Assembly (NCBI GenBank): GCA_000750105.3
Contig: JPHH03000039.1
Coordinates: 62,001 to 126,000, forward strand
Direction of reading: 5' to 3'
Length of the DNA stretch: 64,000 nt
DNA from: Tolypocladium sp. Sup5 PDA-1
Lineage: Eukaryota > Ascomycota > Sordariomycetes > Hypocreales > Ophiocordycipitaceae
Shown here: one piece after another, positions 1-11,433 of the stretch
Numbering within the stretch: the stretch's first letter is position 1
Layout of the letters: every line of letters starts with the position of its first letter
Position numbers and translations under genes: made by a program
The notes under the pieces: model-generated
The model's database searches: none
Told to the model about the DNA's origin: nothing
The model's input: only the letters and a program-made list of their open reading frames with translations

Positions 1-1566
1 CACCCTCACCAGCTTCCAGCCCCTCTACGGCAAGCTCAGCGACATCTTCGGCCGCAAGGAGTGCCTCCTCTTTGCCTACGCCGTCTTCGCCCTCGGCTGT
101 GTGGGCTGCGGCCTGGCGCAGGACATGGTCCAGCTGTGCGTCTCGCGTGCCGTGGCCGGCATCGGCGGAGGGGGCATGAACGCCGTCGTCTCGATCCTCT
201 TGTCCGACATTGTGCCCCTGAGAGAGCGCGGCGTCTGGCAGGGTTACATCAACATCATCTTCGCAGCGGGAACATCTACGGGCGCGCCGCTTGGCGGTCT
301 CCTCGCAGACTCCGTCGGCTGGCGGTGGTAAGTTCTACCCCTATTCCTCTCTGTCCAGTTGAGTTGCTGCCCCAACAACGCCGCGCTGCTGGACAGTTGT
401 TCGTTGTACATTCTTGTTGGTGGCTGTGTTGCTGCGCTGCGTTGTGAAGCTCTCCGGCTCCGACTTCACGATGCTGACCTCCCTCCCTCCAGGTCGTTCC
501 TCGCACAGGCACCGCTCTGCTGCGTAGCCTGGATCACCGTGTACCTCGTCCTCGACGTCCCCCGTCCCTCGCCCTCGCACTGGCTCGACAAGATGCGCAA
601 GATCGACTTCCTCGGCGCCTTCGTCCTCGTGCTCGCCGTCGTCGCCCTCCTCGTCGGCCTCGACTCGGGCTCCAACCTCGGCTGGTCGCACCTCGTCACC
701 GTCGTCTCCCTCGCCCTCGCCCCCGTGCTCTTCGCCCTCTTCGTCCTCGTCGAGGTCAAGGTCGCCACGCACCCCTTTGCGCCGGGCCACATCATCTTCG
801 ACCGCGGCCTCTTCGCCTGCTACCTCGCCAACTTCTTTGGCGTCGCGGGCCAGTTCGGCGTGCTCTTCTACTTGCCGCTGTACTTCCAGGCCGTCGAGGC
901 GCATAGTGCCACTGTCAGCGGCGCGCTGCTGGTGCCGGGCCTGATTGCGGGCGTGATGGCGTCCATTGGCGGCGGCTGGGTCATCAAGAGGACGGGCAAG
1001 TTCTACGCCATCACCATCGCTGCCTACGGCTTGCAGGTCCTGAGCTTCCTGCCCCTTGCGGTGTCGCTCTGGTACAGGGCCACGGTCGGAGAGGTAGTGG
1101 CGCTCATTATGACAGCCTTTGGAGGCGGATCCGGTATGCTTCCTCTCCATATCAGACCTCGACAGAGAAACACGGGCAAGACTGACATCGCACAGGCATC
1201 ACCACCACCCTCATCGGCCTCCTCGCCAACGCCGCCACCGAGGACACAGCAGTCGTCGTCGCCTGCTCGTACCTCTTCCGCTCCCTCGGCTCCAGCATCG
1301 GCATCTCCATCAGCTCCGCCGTCCTGCAGCAGACGCTGCGCACGCAGCTGGCCGCCCGCCTCCCCAACGGCGACGACGCCCGCCGCATCGAGGAGCGCGT
1401 CCGCCAGAACATCGACTACATCAGGGAGCTGCCGCCGGGCCTAGCCGCCCAGGTCCGCGACAGCTACCAGCTGGCCACCATCAGCGCCTTTGCGCCCACG
1501 CTCGTCTTCTCCGTCGTCGCGTTTGTGGTGACGTTTTGGGTGAGGGAGAAGTCGTTAAAGAGGTAG
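1..1566 (+). CDS. MFS transporter, Vba/Fnx1-like (vacuolar basic amino acid type), 5' end outside window
   Basis: Polytopic proton-coupled transporter of the DHA2/Vba branch of the major facilitator superfamily. Family members load basic amino acids into the vacuole, but the substrate here is inferred from the family only. Exons are <1-327, 493-1133 and 1196-1566, reading from position 2. The first visible residues contain motif A (GKLSDIFGRK) after TM2, then RAVAGIGGGGMN, LSDIVPLRERG and GAPLGGLL, the usual signature order of this branch. At least ten hydrophobic segments follow, and the gene ends WVREKSLKR. Introns 328-492 and 1134-1195 have GTAAGT and GTATGC donors, and both joins restore the conserved reading frame (GWRW-SFLAQ and GGGSG-ITTTL). 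The N-terminus and TM1 lie left of the window. It is convergent with the Rab GAP gene, 257 bp apart. Confidence 0.9.
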
Positions 1567-1823
1567 CGTGATGACAGGGCCGGTGAAAACCCTAAGTGGT
1601 ATTGGGCAAATGATACGACTTACGGCCTGTACGAAGCGCATCAAGCCGAGATTTGGATACTTGTCATATTGGATCTTGTCATGTTGGATAAGGTAGTTGT
1701 ACAAACTCCATCGTATATCTCCCTCGCCAGAGACAAATGCATAAAAACACACAAGGTCATCGAACATAACAGTCCACTCACTCCATACCACAATTCGCTG
1801 CCTCGTCTCAAGGCATCAAACGT

Positions 1824-4329
1824 CTATGACTTGTTCTTGGACTTTTGGATCGGCTCCATTCCAAAAATGTCATCTGCCTTCTGGGGCGTCTCCACCATTG
1901 CTTCCCCAAACAAGAACGCATTCCGCTCGCGACTGGCATTGTTCGAGAGCCGCTTCTTGTGCTGCGTCGGCGGAGATTTGCTGGCCGACGGCGGAGTCCG
2001 AGTTGTTGCGGACTCGTCGGGCTCCAGCATCCACGAGAAGGAAGACTGCGCAAGAGTCGAGCGTGTAGGAATGGGTGCGGAGGGCCGCAAAACGACGGGG
2101 GTGTTGCTTCGCGCATCTTCCTTGGTGTCATCTTGCTCGTTGGCTTTCTGTGTCGAGTTTGGAGATGTCACTGCTTCATCTTTCTTTGGCGGCGGGGGTT
2201 TGTCATCCGTAAGGCTCAACTTGGAAACGTCAGCGGCGGCTGTCTTTCTTGGTGCAGGTTCGACTGCTGGGGCTTCGACTTCGACTTCGGGATCCTCCTC
2301 CTCAGATTTCTCATCAGGGGCCTTCGCAGTCTCCCCCGCTGCAGCCTCCTCTGCTGCTGGGGCATTGAAGCTAGGCACTTCCATGGACGAGTCTCCCAAG
2401 TACACCTGCACGAACTGGATTTTGGCCGCCGCAATCTCAATAAGCTCGAGGCTTTTAGCCCTGTCGTCCAAGTTGCCCATGGACACCGTCTTCAGGTTCG
2501 TAACTGTCTCGTCCAGAAGGCTCGCCAGCTGTTTGTTGCGTCTTTCCATGGCCACAAGTGCCTTGGCGGCACCGTCTTCGCCGAGAATGTTCCTTGTTGT
2601 CCTCGGTGATGGCCGCGACTCGTTGAAGCTTTGCATGTTTCGGCGAATCTCCGTCATGGCTTCTCGGACTGCCTGGTTGATTCCCAGCTTCTCGCCTCGT
2701 TCCAAGACGCCTTTAGCGCTCTTGGCTGCGCCTTGGAATAGGGACTCCACGCCGCCTTGCTGCTGGATAAATCTAGAGGGGGATGGCAACGGCGATCGCC
2801 CGCCGAATCCTCTCTGGCGGAGAGAATTGAGCCTTTGAGAGTTTGCTGTGCTCGGCTGGGCACGTTGTGGGGAACCCGCGGGCTCGGGCATCTTTCCCGT
2901 GTACTTCATGATCAGTGTTGCCCCTCCAGACGCATTCATATGGTCTCTAAGATACACGGCATCGTCTACAAAGGTGTGTGGCTCGTGGGGCGGTGCCGGT
3001 GAAGGGTACTTGAGGAGCAGCTGCAGACAGACTGAGTAGTCCGCTTCTAGTACTGGAACAATAGTTTAGCTGGTGTAGTACAAGACGACGCAACAGAGTA
3101 CTTACATTGCCAGCGGATGCGAATCAGCATGGCACAACAGATTAAATCTATCAGGTCGAGAGAGGGATCAACGGCGAATATAGTGTCCCACAAGACAAGA
3201 AACTGGACAAAGGGAAACTCGCGGCTGAAGAGAAGTCGTATCCATCGGCTATCTTGTAGATTAGCAACGTGCTTAGTGTGGAGGAGGGTTGAAGTTTTAC
3301 TTGCATGAGAAAGATTTGGGGCAGAATCTCAATGCTTGTGAGGTGAGAGGCTAGTTCCTCGTCGACCTTTTGCAAGCAGACCTCGTGAATAAGCTTGCTC
3401 CGTTCGACGATGGCGGACCGCTGTTCTTGATGCCCTGAGCTCGACTGCGTGGTCGTCGAGGACTCGCTTGCGTCCGTGACCTCATAAAACACCTGAGCAC
3501 GCTCCATAAGCCGGGAGAACAGGACATAGGCGTCGTGCTCAATGAAAGACGAGTCAAGAATCTCGAGCATTGGGTCGTCCAAGGATGAATCATCGCCAAC
3601 CGCGGCCCGGTCGACGGCATCCTGGTCAATGACGTACGCAATTGGCGCGAGCAGCTCGTGCATGCCCTGGCGGTAGCCCCCCCTGTTCGGGTTGACCTTG
3701 CAGTAGACGAAGAGGATGTTCAGAATCATACTCTGTATCCGGTCCTCGTGATAGTTGGCCTCGTCAGGGAGCCTCTGCACGTCCTGCTGAATCTCTGCCC
3801 GGATGACCTCATCCTGTCGCACCGTGTTCCACGGAGACTATCACGTCTCGTCAATGATATTGCTCACAGCGCGGAGGAACTAGCCTCGGCTCACCTCGGG
3901 GTCGTCTGCCAGGGGGTCCACGGTGAGTTCGGTCAAGGCTTCAGGGTGCTCAATGAACTTGAGGAAGTGATCCCTGCGGGTGCTGTAGTCCTCTCTGCCT
4001 TCGCTAACGGCTCGCACCCAGCTGCCTTCTGAGCCCTCCCTGGACAAGAGGAATGTCTTGACAGCGATCGGTCAGCGCCAGCACACTTGAGCAGCCGGGC
4101 CAGAGGGTAGACAAACCTTCCAGCAGACAGAACGACAGCCAGATAAGCAGGGGCTCGAGGGCCCATTGTCCTTGACAGCACGCTGCAGGTCGGCGACGCT
4201 GCTGCTATAGCTCTTGGTGGCTTGCCATCGTGCCCTGTGGGTGAGTGCGTCGCGTCAGCCCAGCCCCGCGCTCTGTGAGGTGAGCGGATATGTACGAGGC
4301 ACCTACTGCGTCTCCTCGAGGGACCTCAT
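1824..4329 (-). CDS. TBC-domain Rab GTPase-activating protein, TBC1D5-like
   Basis: Predicted GAP that stimulates GTP hydrolysis by Rab GTPases. TBC1D5 relatives act on Rab7 at endosomes with retromer, so that role is inferred from family. Six exons in gene order: 4329-4307, 4234-4117, 4056-3895, 3837-3305, 3248-3106, 3052-1824 (735 aa). The start ATG gives MRSLEETQARW. The TBC core is clear: GCRSVCWKTFLL, PLADDPESPW, the Arg-finger region around VRQDEVIRAEIQQDV, NPNRGGYRQGMHELLAP (Gln-finger YRQGM), and PQIFLIRWIRLLFSREFPF. The C-terminal third is acidic, Pro/Ser/Lys-rich and probably disordered. Intron 4 (3304-3249) must use a GCAAGT donor to give IFLIRW, so it is a GC-AG intron; the others are GT-AG. 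It is divergent from the 4769 gene with 439 bp between the two ATGs. Confidence 0.9.
3249..3304 (-). other. GC-AG intron in the Rab GAP gene
   Basis: The minus strand reads CTCAT|GCAAGTAAAAC at the donor and GATAG|CCGATGG at the acceptor, with a branch-like GCTAATC 11-16 nt before the acceptor. Joining AT to C gives Ile in the family-typical string IFLIRWIRLLF. The neighbouring GT (CAA|GTAAAA) would leave the frame out of phase with that exon, so the GC donor is the only choice consistent with the TBC core. Confidence 0.8.
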
Positions 4330-4768
4330 GCTGCCCGACCCCGAGTGTGTTTGCTTCGGCTCGGCGCAAATGCCACGGCCCAGTTGCCCTTGGCCAAGCA
4401 GCGGGCTCCTGTGTAAGTTGCGCGCGTTGCGTTGCAGCTCGCATAGGCACCTCGAGGTAGGTTTTGGTAGCTTATGGAGGCTCAGCCCAGGAGCGAGACG
4501 TCATGGAACGTGGGGAGGCTGAGATGAGCGGCTTCGGCCCCACATTCGGAACCTCAACGGCAGTGCTCTCACAGCGCACACAGCGCGTCTAGCATGACCG
4601 GTACAGCGCCCCCAACCCCTGTCGGCCTCAAACCCAGTGCCTCCACCAGCATGGAGACGTGTTCCGTCAACCTCATCCGCTCCAGACGTCAACCTCGATT
4701 GCGCATCTTATCCCGTACGACGCCTCCATCCCCCTATTCAAGAAGCATGAAATACTCCTAGAAAGAAA
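4330..4768. promoter_or_regulatory. Divergent promoter between the Rab GAP and WGDFE-protein genes
   Basis: 439 bp between two outward-facing ATGs, so it must hold both 5' leaders and both core promoters. No TATA box or named factor site stands out. The right end carries a short upstream ORF at 4747. Confidence 0.5.
4747..4761 (+). promoter_or_regulatory. Minimal upstream ORF (MKYS, stop)
   Basis: ATG AAA TAC TCC TAG begins 22 nt before the main ATG at 4769 and stops 7 nt before it. If it lies in the transcript, ribosomes must leaky-scan past it or reinitiate almost immediately, so it would be expected to lower translation of the downstream protein. The transcription start is not known. Confidence 0.4.
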
Positions 4769-6529
4769 ATGTCGGCCGATCTGTTTGCCGAGTTCAACAG
4801 TCTCTCGGAAACCCCGTCGCCCGCGCAGCAGCCGCCTCGAGTTGGGCAACCCAACCAGCCTCAGTCCCATCAGTCTCATGGCTGGAGTCGGGATCCCGTT
4901 GGCTTTGGCCAGAGCAGCAATAACCTAGCGCCAAATTCTCAATCAGCGCAGCAATGGCCGTCTGTTCAGGCTCAGACAAGTGGCACCAGCAGCTGGGCTT
5001 CCGTGTCCCAGCCGGCTCGGCCGTCAGGAGGCCCCCAACAAGCCGTACCAGACGACGACGACGGGTGGGGAGACTTTGAGGTAGCAGAGTCAACGGCGCC
5101 TTCAATAAAGAGCGTGCCTCAGCCTCTTGCTTCAACGCCCCAGGAGCCACGGCCGATCAAGAGAATCACTCGTGTCCCAACTATCGACCTCATGACCAAT
5201 AACCTGGTTGATGTTGGACGGCCGGCTGAATCACAGACAGGGCCATCGTGGTCTCAGCACCAGACGAACCCGAAGCCGAGGCCTCAAGTACAGGCATCTC
5301 CGAGGGACTCAAATGTGCTCTTTGATGCCGATGACTTCGAGCTCCAAGGTGGGGAGGAAGACGACGAGGACGGCGATGAGTTTGGCGACTTTGAGGCTGT
5401 TGCTCAGCTCCCCTCACGGCCCAAGCCTGCTTCGGCTTCAACAGCCAACATCGCGCCGTCGCTGGATCTTCTCGGCCTCGATGACCCCCCTCTACCACCT
5501 CCACAAGACAAAGCACGGCGACAGCCTCCTGGTAAGCCATCGGGGACATTGGCCTTCGGGGCTTTGTCTTCGAATCGCACACCGGCACCAAAATCCCCAT
5601 CGTTCCAGACCCGAAATCCGTTCCCAGATCTCTCAGTCACAACATCAACAAGCTCTAGCTCCAACAAAAAGGGCCGAGTCCATTCACCTGTCACCGCATG
5701 GCCCTCAAATGTGAACGAGCCGGGAGTGCAAAACGCCAAGGATGAAGAAGACGACTGGGCAGCATGGGATGACGTTCCCACAGCTGAGAACAGCACCAAG
5801 AAGGCTGTCAACGATGAAGAACAGCCTGATAACTGGGACTGGGACGCCGCAGACGGCAGTAGGCGCTCAGCGGTGGAGGCGAAAGACAGCGACCCTCCTC
5901 CAATGAACGTGCCGCCGCCTTCAGTCATCCTCTCGGCATTCCCCGAACTCTTTCATTCCGGGAATTCTTTCTTCAAACCCGTTGCGGGGCAAAATGCTTC
6001 TATAAAACAACAGGTCCTCTCAGACCCCAAGGCCGTTCAGTTTCTGCAAGGATACATTCTCCTAGGAACGACAGCGGCGAGGGTCATTGCAGGCCGAAAG
6101 CACAGGTGGCACCGGGACAAGATACTCGCCAAGAGCATGTCGATATCGGCGGCAGGCAGCAAGGGCATGAAGCTCGCCGGAGTAGACAAGACGCAGTCTG
6201 CCCGGGAGGATCGCGAGGCCGCCGATGTGGCCGCCACCTGGCGGGAGCACGTCGGTCGGCTGCGTTCGGCTGTCGCTACCGCAAACTCGATCGGCAAGGC
6301 GAGCCTGAAGGTCCCCGAGTTGAGCGAGAATATGCAGATTCAGACGGCCAAACTGGTGCCGACGGCCCCTAAGCCGTGCATCATATGCGGCCTGAAGAGG
6401 GAGGAAAGAGTGACAAAGGTAGACCATGACGTCGAGGACAGCTTCGGGGAGTGGTGGGTGGAACACTGGGGTCACCGGGCGTGCAAGAACTTCTGGGTCG
6501 AGCACGAGCAGCGGTTGCGTCAAAGGTGA
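4769..6529 (+). CDS. Uncharacterised acidic protein with WGDFE/FGDFE motifs and a C-terminal Cys/His cluster
   Basis: Single-exon 586 aa protein starting MSADLFAEFNSL. I do not recognise a named orthologue. The N-terminal 370 residues are Pro/Ser/Gln-rich and probably disordered, with acidic aromatic motifs DGWGDFEV (about residue 93), GDEFGDFEAV and DDWAAWDDV. Such WxxF/FxDF-type peptides resemble clathrin- or adaptor-binding motifs in endocytic linkers (inference). The C-terminal 200 residues look folded: an Ala/Leu-rich helical stretch, then CIICGLKREERV and GHRACKNFW. This C-x2-C plus H-x2-C pair could bind zinc. The ATG is preceded by AAAGAAA and by a 4-codon uORF. A trafficking role would suit its divergent Rab GAP neighbour, but that is only a suggestion. 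Confidence 0.8.
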   Translation: MSADLFAEFNSLSETPSPAQQPPRVGQPNQPQSHQSHGWSRDPVGFGQSSNNLAPNSQSAQQWPSVQAQTSGTSSWASVSQPARPSGGPQQAVPDDDDGWGDFEVAESTAPSIKSVPQPLASTPQEPRPIKRITRVPTIDLMTNNLVDVGRPAESQTGPSWSQHQTNPKPRPQVQASPRDSNVLFDADDFELQGGEEDDEDGDEFGDFEAVAQLPSRPKPASASTANIAPSLDLLGLDDPPLPPPQDKARRQPPGKPSGTLAFGALSSNRTPAPKSPSFQTRNPFPDLSVTTSTSSSSNKKGRVHSPVTAWPSNVNEPGVQNAKDEEDDWAAWDDVPTAENSTKKAVNDEEQPDNWDWDAADGSRRSAVEAKDSDPPPMNVPPPSVILSAFPELFHSGNSFFKPVAGQNASIKQQVLSDPKAVQFLQGYILLGTTAARVIAGRKHRWHRDKILAKSMSISAAGSKGMKLAGVDKTQSAREDREAADVAATWREHVGRLRSAVATANSIGKASLKVPELSENMQIQTAKLVPTAPKPCIICGLKREERVTKVDHDVEDSFGEWWVEHWGHRACKNFWVEHEQRLRQR

Positions 6530-8752
6530 TGCGATGTGCAGCAAACCTGATGGAGTTGAGGTGTATCGTACTCGGCAGACCAGAGTTGTGCGGGCCATGA
6601 TGCCAATATTAGGAGAACAGACGAATCATGACGCCAATTTGCCTCTTGCGGGCTGACGCTGAGCCCGAGGGGGGCCTACCTTAGTATCGGGCAGACTGTG
6701 ACGCGGGTCCTTGCTGTTTCCCCAGCAGGAACCCATGACATGTTGCAGGAGTTCGCGTATGACTGAGGGAGGAACTGACAAAGGCCGCAAGCACTGCAGG
6801 CCAGCGAGAGGGTTGTACTTGAGTATGATGCTGCTGATATCGGTTTCACGGCATAGCGGGGCCATCCAATGGGTAGGGACCAGGGACAAGCCAATTGGAG
6901 GCACAAAGAATTCACTGGACGTCGACGACCCTCCTTGAAGCAAATGACAGCTGCATTGCCATGCCACTCCAACCGCCTTGCAGCGGGTTCAGCCAGGCTG
7001 GGGTGGGTAGCATGTGCTACTAATAGCAGCTGTCTTGAAGATGAGGTGCACAGGGGCAAAGGGAAACAACGTTGGAGGCAGTCGATGTCGACTTGCATGC
7101 TTTGAGAGATATCTTGGCCTGGCCGTTCCTTGGGCCGCCGGTATCGAGACACTGTCACGTAGGGAAGTTGGTGGAGAAGCTACTCGGAGGTTGATGTTGC
7201 TTGCTGTCAACAAACTCAAGACGATGGATGCATCGAGTTTGTCCATTCGCACTCCCTGCCCCGACCGACATGCAGTCATTCGGCCAACTTGGTGATTGGC
7301 ACGCCGTGCAAGTACCGCCGTGGTCCCGTATGTACACTGTTGCACGCCTCCATGGCAAGACTGGTACTCGTAGGTATCTGGCGCACGTACGGAGTACGAG
7401 TACGCACGTACAGGGAGCAGTCGCATGTCAAGTGGGGGAAGGCAAGGAAGGGTCTGGAGTCTCTGGACGACGCCATGGAGGTTGTGCTTGCGCATGCATG
7501 AGGTTGCTGTGGGGCAGAGCAGGCTCTTGCGCCCACGGCAAGGGTAGAGGTTGTTGGGTGCAGGGTAGGCGAGCAGAGGGACATGCATCTGGTTACCGGT
7601 CAGGCACGCTGGGTTTCTTTGGCGAGGGAGGTTTGGGGAAATCGATGATGGCCTCAAATCGCAACATGTACAGCAGGTGCACGGGCGGTGCAGTCGTTAC
7701 AGCCGTGTTCATTCCTGCTATTCCGTGGACGCAGGGTCGACATGCGCGGTAGTTGAATAAGGTAGGTACTCGTACTCGTAGGTCCCCGCCGCTTGCTGCC
7801 AACGGGTTAGCGTGCATTGGACGCACCAAGCGCCTGCTGCTTGTATCCCGTAGCGACCAGAGGCGGCCGTGACTGGTGCCTGCAAGGGCTGCTCAGGCCA
7901 AGGTGCGCTGGTGGAGGTGGTCGGGTGCCGGAGGTGGTGCTAACAGCGGGGAGCAGGCAGGCAGGGTCCAGCCTGAGCGTGCAGATGCCACGGCGCAGAG
8001 AATGTCATGGGCTCTGGCCTGGCGCCACCGCGCCGCAGTGCTTTTTCCTCCTTCACCTCCACCCCCGTCCTTCTCTGCTCGTCTCGACCCCCCTCCAAGC
8101 CTGACCTCTCCCTCACCTCTCACCATCCATCTCCGTCACCTCGTCCACTTCTTCTCCTCTTCCTCATCCTCGACCTCGCCCGCACGCCTCGCCTCTCGCC
8201 GCCGACTCTTCCGCAGCCTCGTCCCCTCTCCTCCCCCCCTCTAGCGTCCGTCTCGCGACCTCGCTCTACATCTTGACCCCGCTATCGTCGCCCTGCAGCC
8301 GTCAATCCAGGCAAAGAAAAAATAGCACGGCACAGCAATCGTCAACTTGGACGCCTGCTTCCCAGAGCTCCCTCTCCCTTATCACCGAATCAACGCGCCG
8401 CTCTCCAGCTCGAGAGAATCAGGTTAGTGGACCCCCATACTCTTCTCCGCGTGTCCGTCCTGGCTTGAGCAGCCGCAGCCGCTGCTGTCAAAGCATTCAT
8501 GTTTGTCCATCACTTGCGACGTGCCCACGTGCCACGACTGTTTCGCGAGCGCCGAGACTCCGGCGTCAGCTTCGATGCTCTAGCGCGTTGCTCCTGCGGC
8601 CTGGAATTGTTGAACTAATATTCTCCAGATAACCCTTGTCGCTACCAAAGGTTACCGAGCTCTCGTTCCGTTTCGCATCCTACGCCTACGTCAGATCTCA
8701 CCACCCTCGACACCTACACCCACCGTCGTCGTTCCCCGACCTCGCAGCAAAC
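6530..8752. other. Intergenic region and 5' leader of the KH-protein gene
   Basis: 2.2 kb without a supportable gene. 6530-7800 holds only short unrelated open frames and one TACGGAGTA motif at 7388-7396. 8040-8280 is strongly pyrimidine-rich on the plus strand (CTCCTTC, CCTCACC and similar runs), as in many fungal TATA-less promoters. 8300-8752 is the likely 5' leader of the KH gene and contains a probable intron. Confidence 0.5.
8423..8628 (+). other. Probable 5'-UTR intron of the KH-protein gene
   Basis: Donor AATCAG|GTTAGT and acceptor TTCTCCAG|ATAA, with a branch-like AACTAAT ending about 10 nt before the acceptor. It sits downstream of the pyrimidine-rich promoter stretch and 124 nt before the start codon. 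No ATG in the main frame precedes 8753, consistent with a leader. Confidence 0.45.
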
Positions 8753-9987
8753 ATGTCGTCTCCTCAGGAACTCATGTCGGCCAATGGCAACGATATTGTC
8801 GATTCCATGGACCAGCTGAAGATGGAAGAGCGACTTGGCCCCGACGGCGAGCCCGCCCCTAAGACGGACGAGGAATACGCCCAGGCTCAGCTCACTCTCC
8901 GAGCCATCGTGTCCTCCAAGGAGGCTGGCGTCATCATTGGAAAAGGCGGCAAGAACGTCGCCGACCTCAGGGATGAAACCGGCGTCAAGGCTGGCGTCAG
9001 CAAGGTCGTCCAGGGCGTCCACGACCGTGTCCTCACCATCACCGGCGAATGCGATGCCATCTCCAGGGCCTACGCCATCGTGGCCCGCGCTTTGCTCGAG
9101 GGCGCACCTGCCATGGGCATGGGAGGAATCGTGCAGAGCAACGGCACCCACCGTGCGTCCCTCCCGTTTCTCCTTCCACCCACCCCCAGTTTCCGCTGAC
9201 ATGAACAAACAGCCATCAAGCTCCTCATCTCGCACAACCAGATGGGCACCATCATCGGCAGACAGGGCCTCAAGATCAAGCATATCCAAGACGTTTCTGG
9301 AGTCCGCATGGTGGCGCAGAAGGAAATGCTGCCGCAGTCTACTGAGCGAATTGTCGAAGTGCAAGGCACCCCAGAAGGCATCCAGCGCGCCGTCTGGGAG
9401 ATTTGCAAATGCCTGGTTGACGACTGGCAACGCGGCACCGGCACCGTCCTCTACAACCCAGTCGTGCGCACCCAGCCGGGGGCCAGTGGAGCCGCCGTTG
9501 GCAGCGGTAGTACCGGGTACAGCTCCAGCAGGGGCGAGTACGGCAGCCCCCGCGTCATGAGGACGGGCAACGGAGCCGACTTCAGCAATGGCGGTGTGCG
9601 GCCATTCAACCGCCGGTCTGATTCCGACGCAGCCTCGCGAGGCCCGCCTACGCACGACGAGAACGGCGAGGAGATTCAGACGCAAAACATTAGCATCCCG
9701 GCAGACATGGTTGGCTGCATCATCGGGCGTGCCGGCAGCAAGATTAGCGAGATTCGCAAGACCTCTGGGGCGCGCATCTCAATCGCCAAGGTACGTTGTG
9801 ACGGGTCTCGCGCCATGTATTCCGGATAGCTGACTTTCCTTCCCTACAGGCTCCTCACGACGAGACGGGCGAGCGCATGTTCACCATCATGGGCACAGCC
9901 AAGGCCAACGAATCGGCGCTCTTCCTCTTGTATGAGAACCTCGAGGCCGAGAAGATGCGCCGCAGCCAGATCCAGGACCAAGAGTAA
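8753..9987 (+). CDS. rnc1: Three-KH-domain RNA-binding protein, Rnc1/Pbp2-like
   Basis: Predicted single-stranded RNA-binding protein of the PCBP/hnRNP K type. Fission yeast Rnc1 stabilises a MAPK-phosphatase mRNA, and a similar role here is inference. Exons 8753-9152, 9213-9790 and 9850-9987 encode 371 aa. Each KH domain shows its GxxG loop: VIIGKGGKNV (KH1, about residues 48-115), TIIGRQGLKI (KH2, about 135-205) and CIIGRAGSKI (KH3, from about 295). A Gly/Ser-rich spacer separates KH2 and KH3. Intron joins give GTH-PIKLL and ISIAK-APHDE, both family-consistent. The ATG sits in a good context (CAAACATGTCG). A dual-specificity phosphatase gene lies 4 kb away, but this adjacency is probably chance. 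Confidence 0.92.
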
Positions 9988-11433
9988 TTTGGTCAGCGGT
10001 GGCTGTGCGCTCACTGAGCGTTGCTTTGTGATTCCCGTACCACTTTGTGAATGAGGTGTTTTGGATCGGATTTGGCAGGCTCGTGACCGAGACAAAACCA
10101 GATCTGACTTGCCGCAAGGCTCCTACTTCCCCGCAGGAACAGGGACTGGATGACGTGGTGGCCGACACTCACCACGAAAAGCATCGACTCAGTCGCCTAC
10201 TTTTCCTTTTAACCCGCTTCCCTTTCTTCGCTGTCTTTTTCCTTTTCTTTTCAATGTCTCCGCCGCAGCTGTTTGCGGAAAGAAGTCATCCTTACGACCT
10301 TCGATCACGATAAGGGCAAATCTTGCCTTGCGACAAATGCCAATGCTCGGGAGAGCCGCAGGACGCGACCAGCCTCCGCTCTACGGTTCGACTACCTTGT
10401 ACCGCGTTTCCTTGCGGGCCGCCGCTCTCAACCCAACCGCCCCTTGTTATTCCCATGATGGAGCTGTGGTCACACGGCTCTGCACGACACGACACGACGC
10501 CGAACCCTCCTTTGCGGCTGGCGCGCCCAACACACGACACCACGGGAGACCGGGCTTGGATTACGAAGGGGGTTTCTGGCTTTGGTCGGCGCAAGCCGCC
10601 GCCGGCCCCCGTCGTGGATTCTTGCCCGGCCAACCCTGCTACACTCAGTCTCTACTCAATTCCCGCATCACACCCCCTCGCTTCGACTTAACCACACATC
10701 CCCAATTACTCTCAAACGCCTCAAATATCTACTGTTAGGGTGACACGGATCGACGGAGTATGCTATCTTAATGGTGGACTATATATATCTGCGGTCTCGA
10801 AAGCCCCTGACCTCTTCACTGCTCACTGTCTCGACCCCGGAAATCGCTGATTGGCGACTTGGAGTCTGGCTATACCCCACGGCATGATTGATGACATTGC
10901 GGATCTTGGGGGGCTCGGGACACCCAGAAAGGAGTGTATCTAGCCATACCGTACGCAAGGAGATGAATTATTTACGCAAATGGTGCATTCGTACTTCGTA
11001 GGAGTGTTGAGATGAGCATTGCAGCAGCACCCCATATTCCACTAATTCCAGTGATCCATGGCAGATTTCAGGCACCGTCCCACTACAAACCCGCCAAGCA
11101 GCGCTAATCCCAATGTAGCTGCAAGCGATCGGTTGGCCCCGTGCAGGAGCCGCCACGCGCGGTGCAGGGTCCTGCCTAACTCGTCGCTGGACGTCACTCT
11201 GTCGTTGAAGCCAAGCTGTCAAGTTTCGCGATTTGTTAAACTTTTATCCTCCACCGCTTCTCCCATCAGCCACCCACTTCACCTGTATTTTTGTTTCCTC
11301 CTCCTCGGAATTTTCTCTCGCGCGACCGTTCTTTGCGGTATTTCGCTCATTTCTTTTCGTCCTCGGCATCGTCAACCTTGGTCCCTTGCGAGCGCGACGC
11401 AGTGGGCAAGTTGGCGCACGCGCTGCAGAGACA
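9988..11433. other. Intergenic region
   Basis: 1.4 kb holding the 3' end of the KH gene and the promoter and leader of HUT1. There is a TATATATAT stretch near 10782-10790 and a pyrimidine-rich stretch at 11240-11350 just before the HUT1 leader. No gene seen. Confidence 0.5.
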
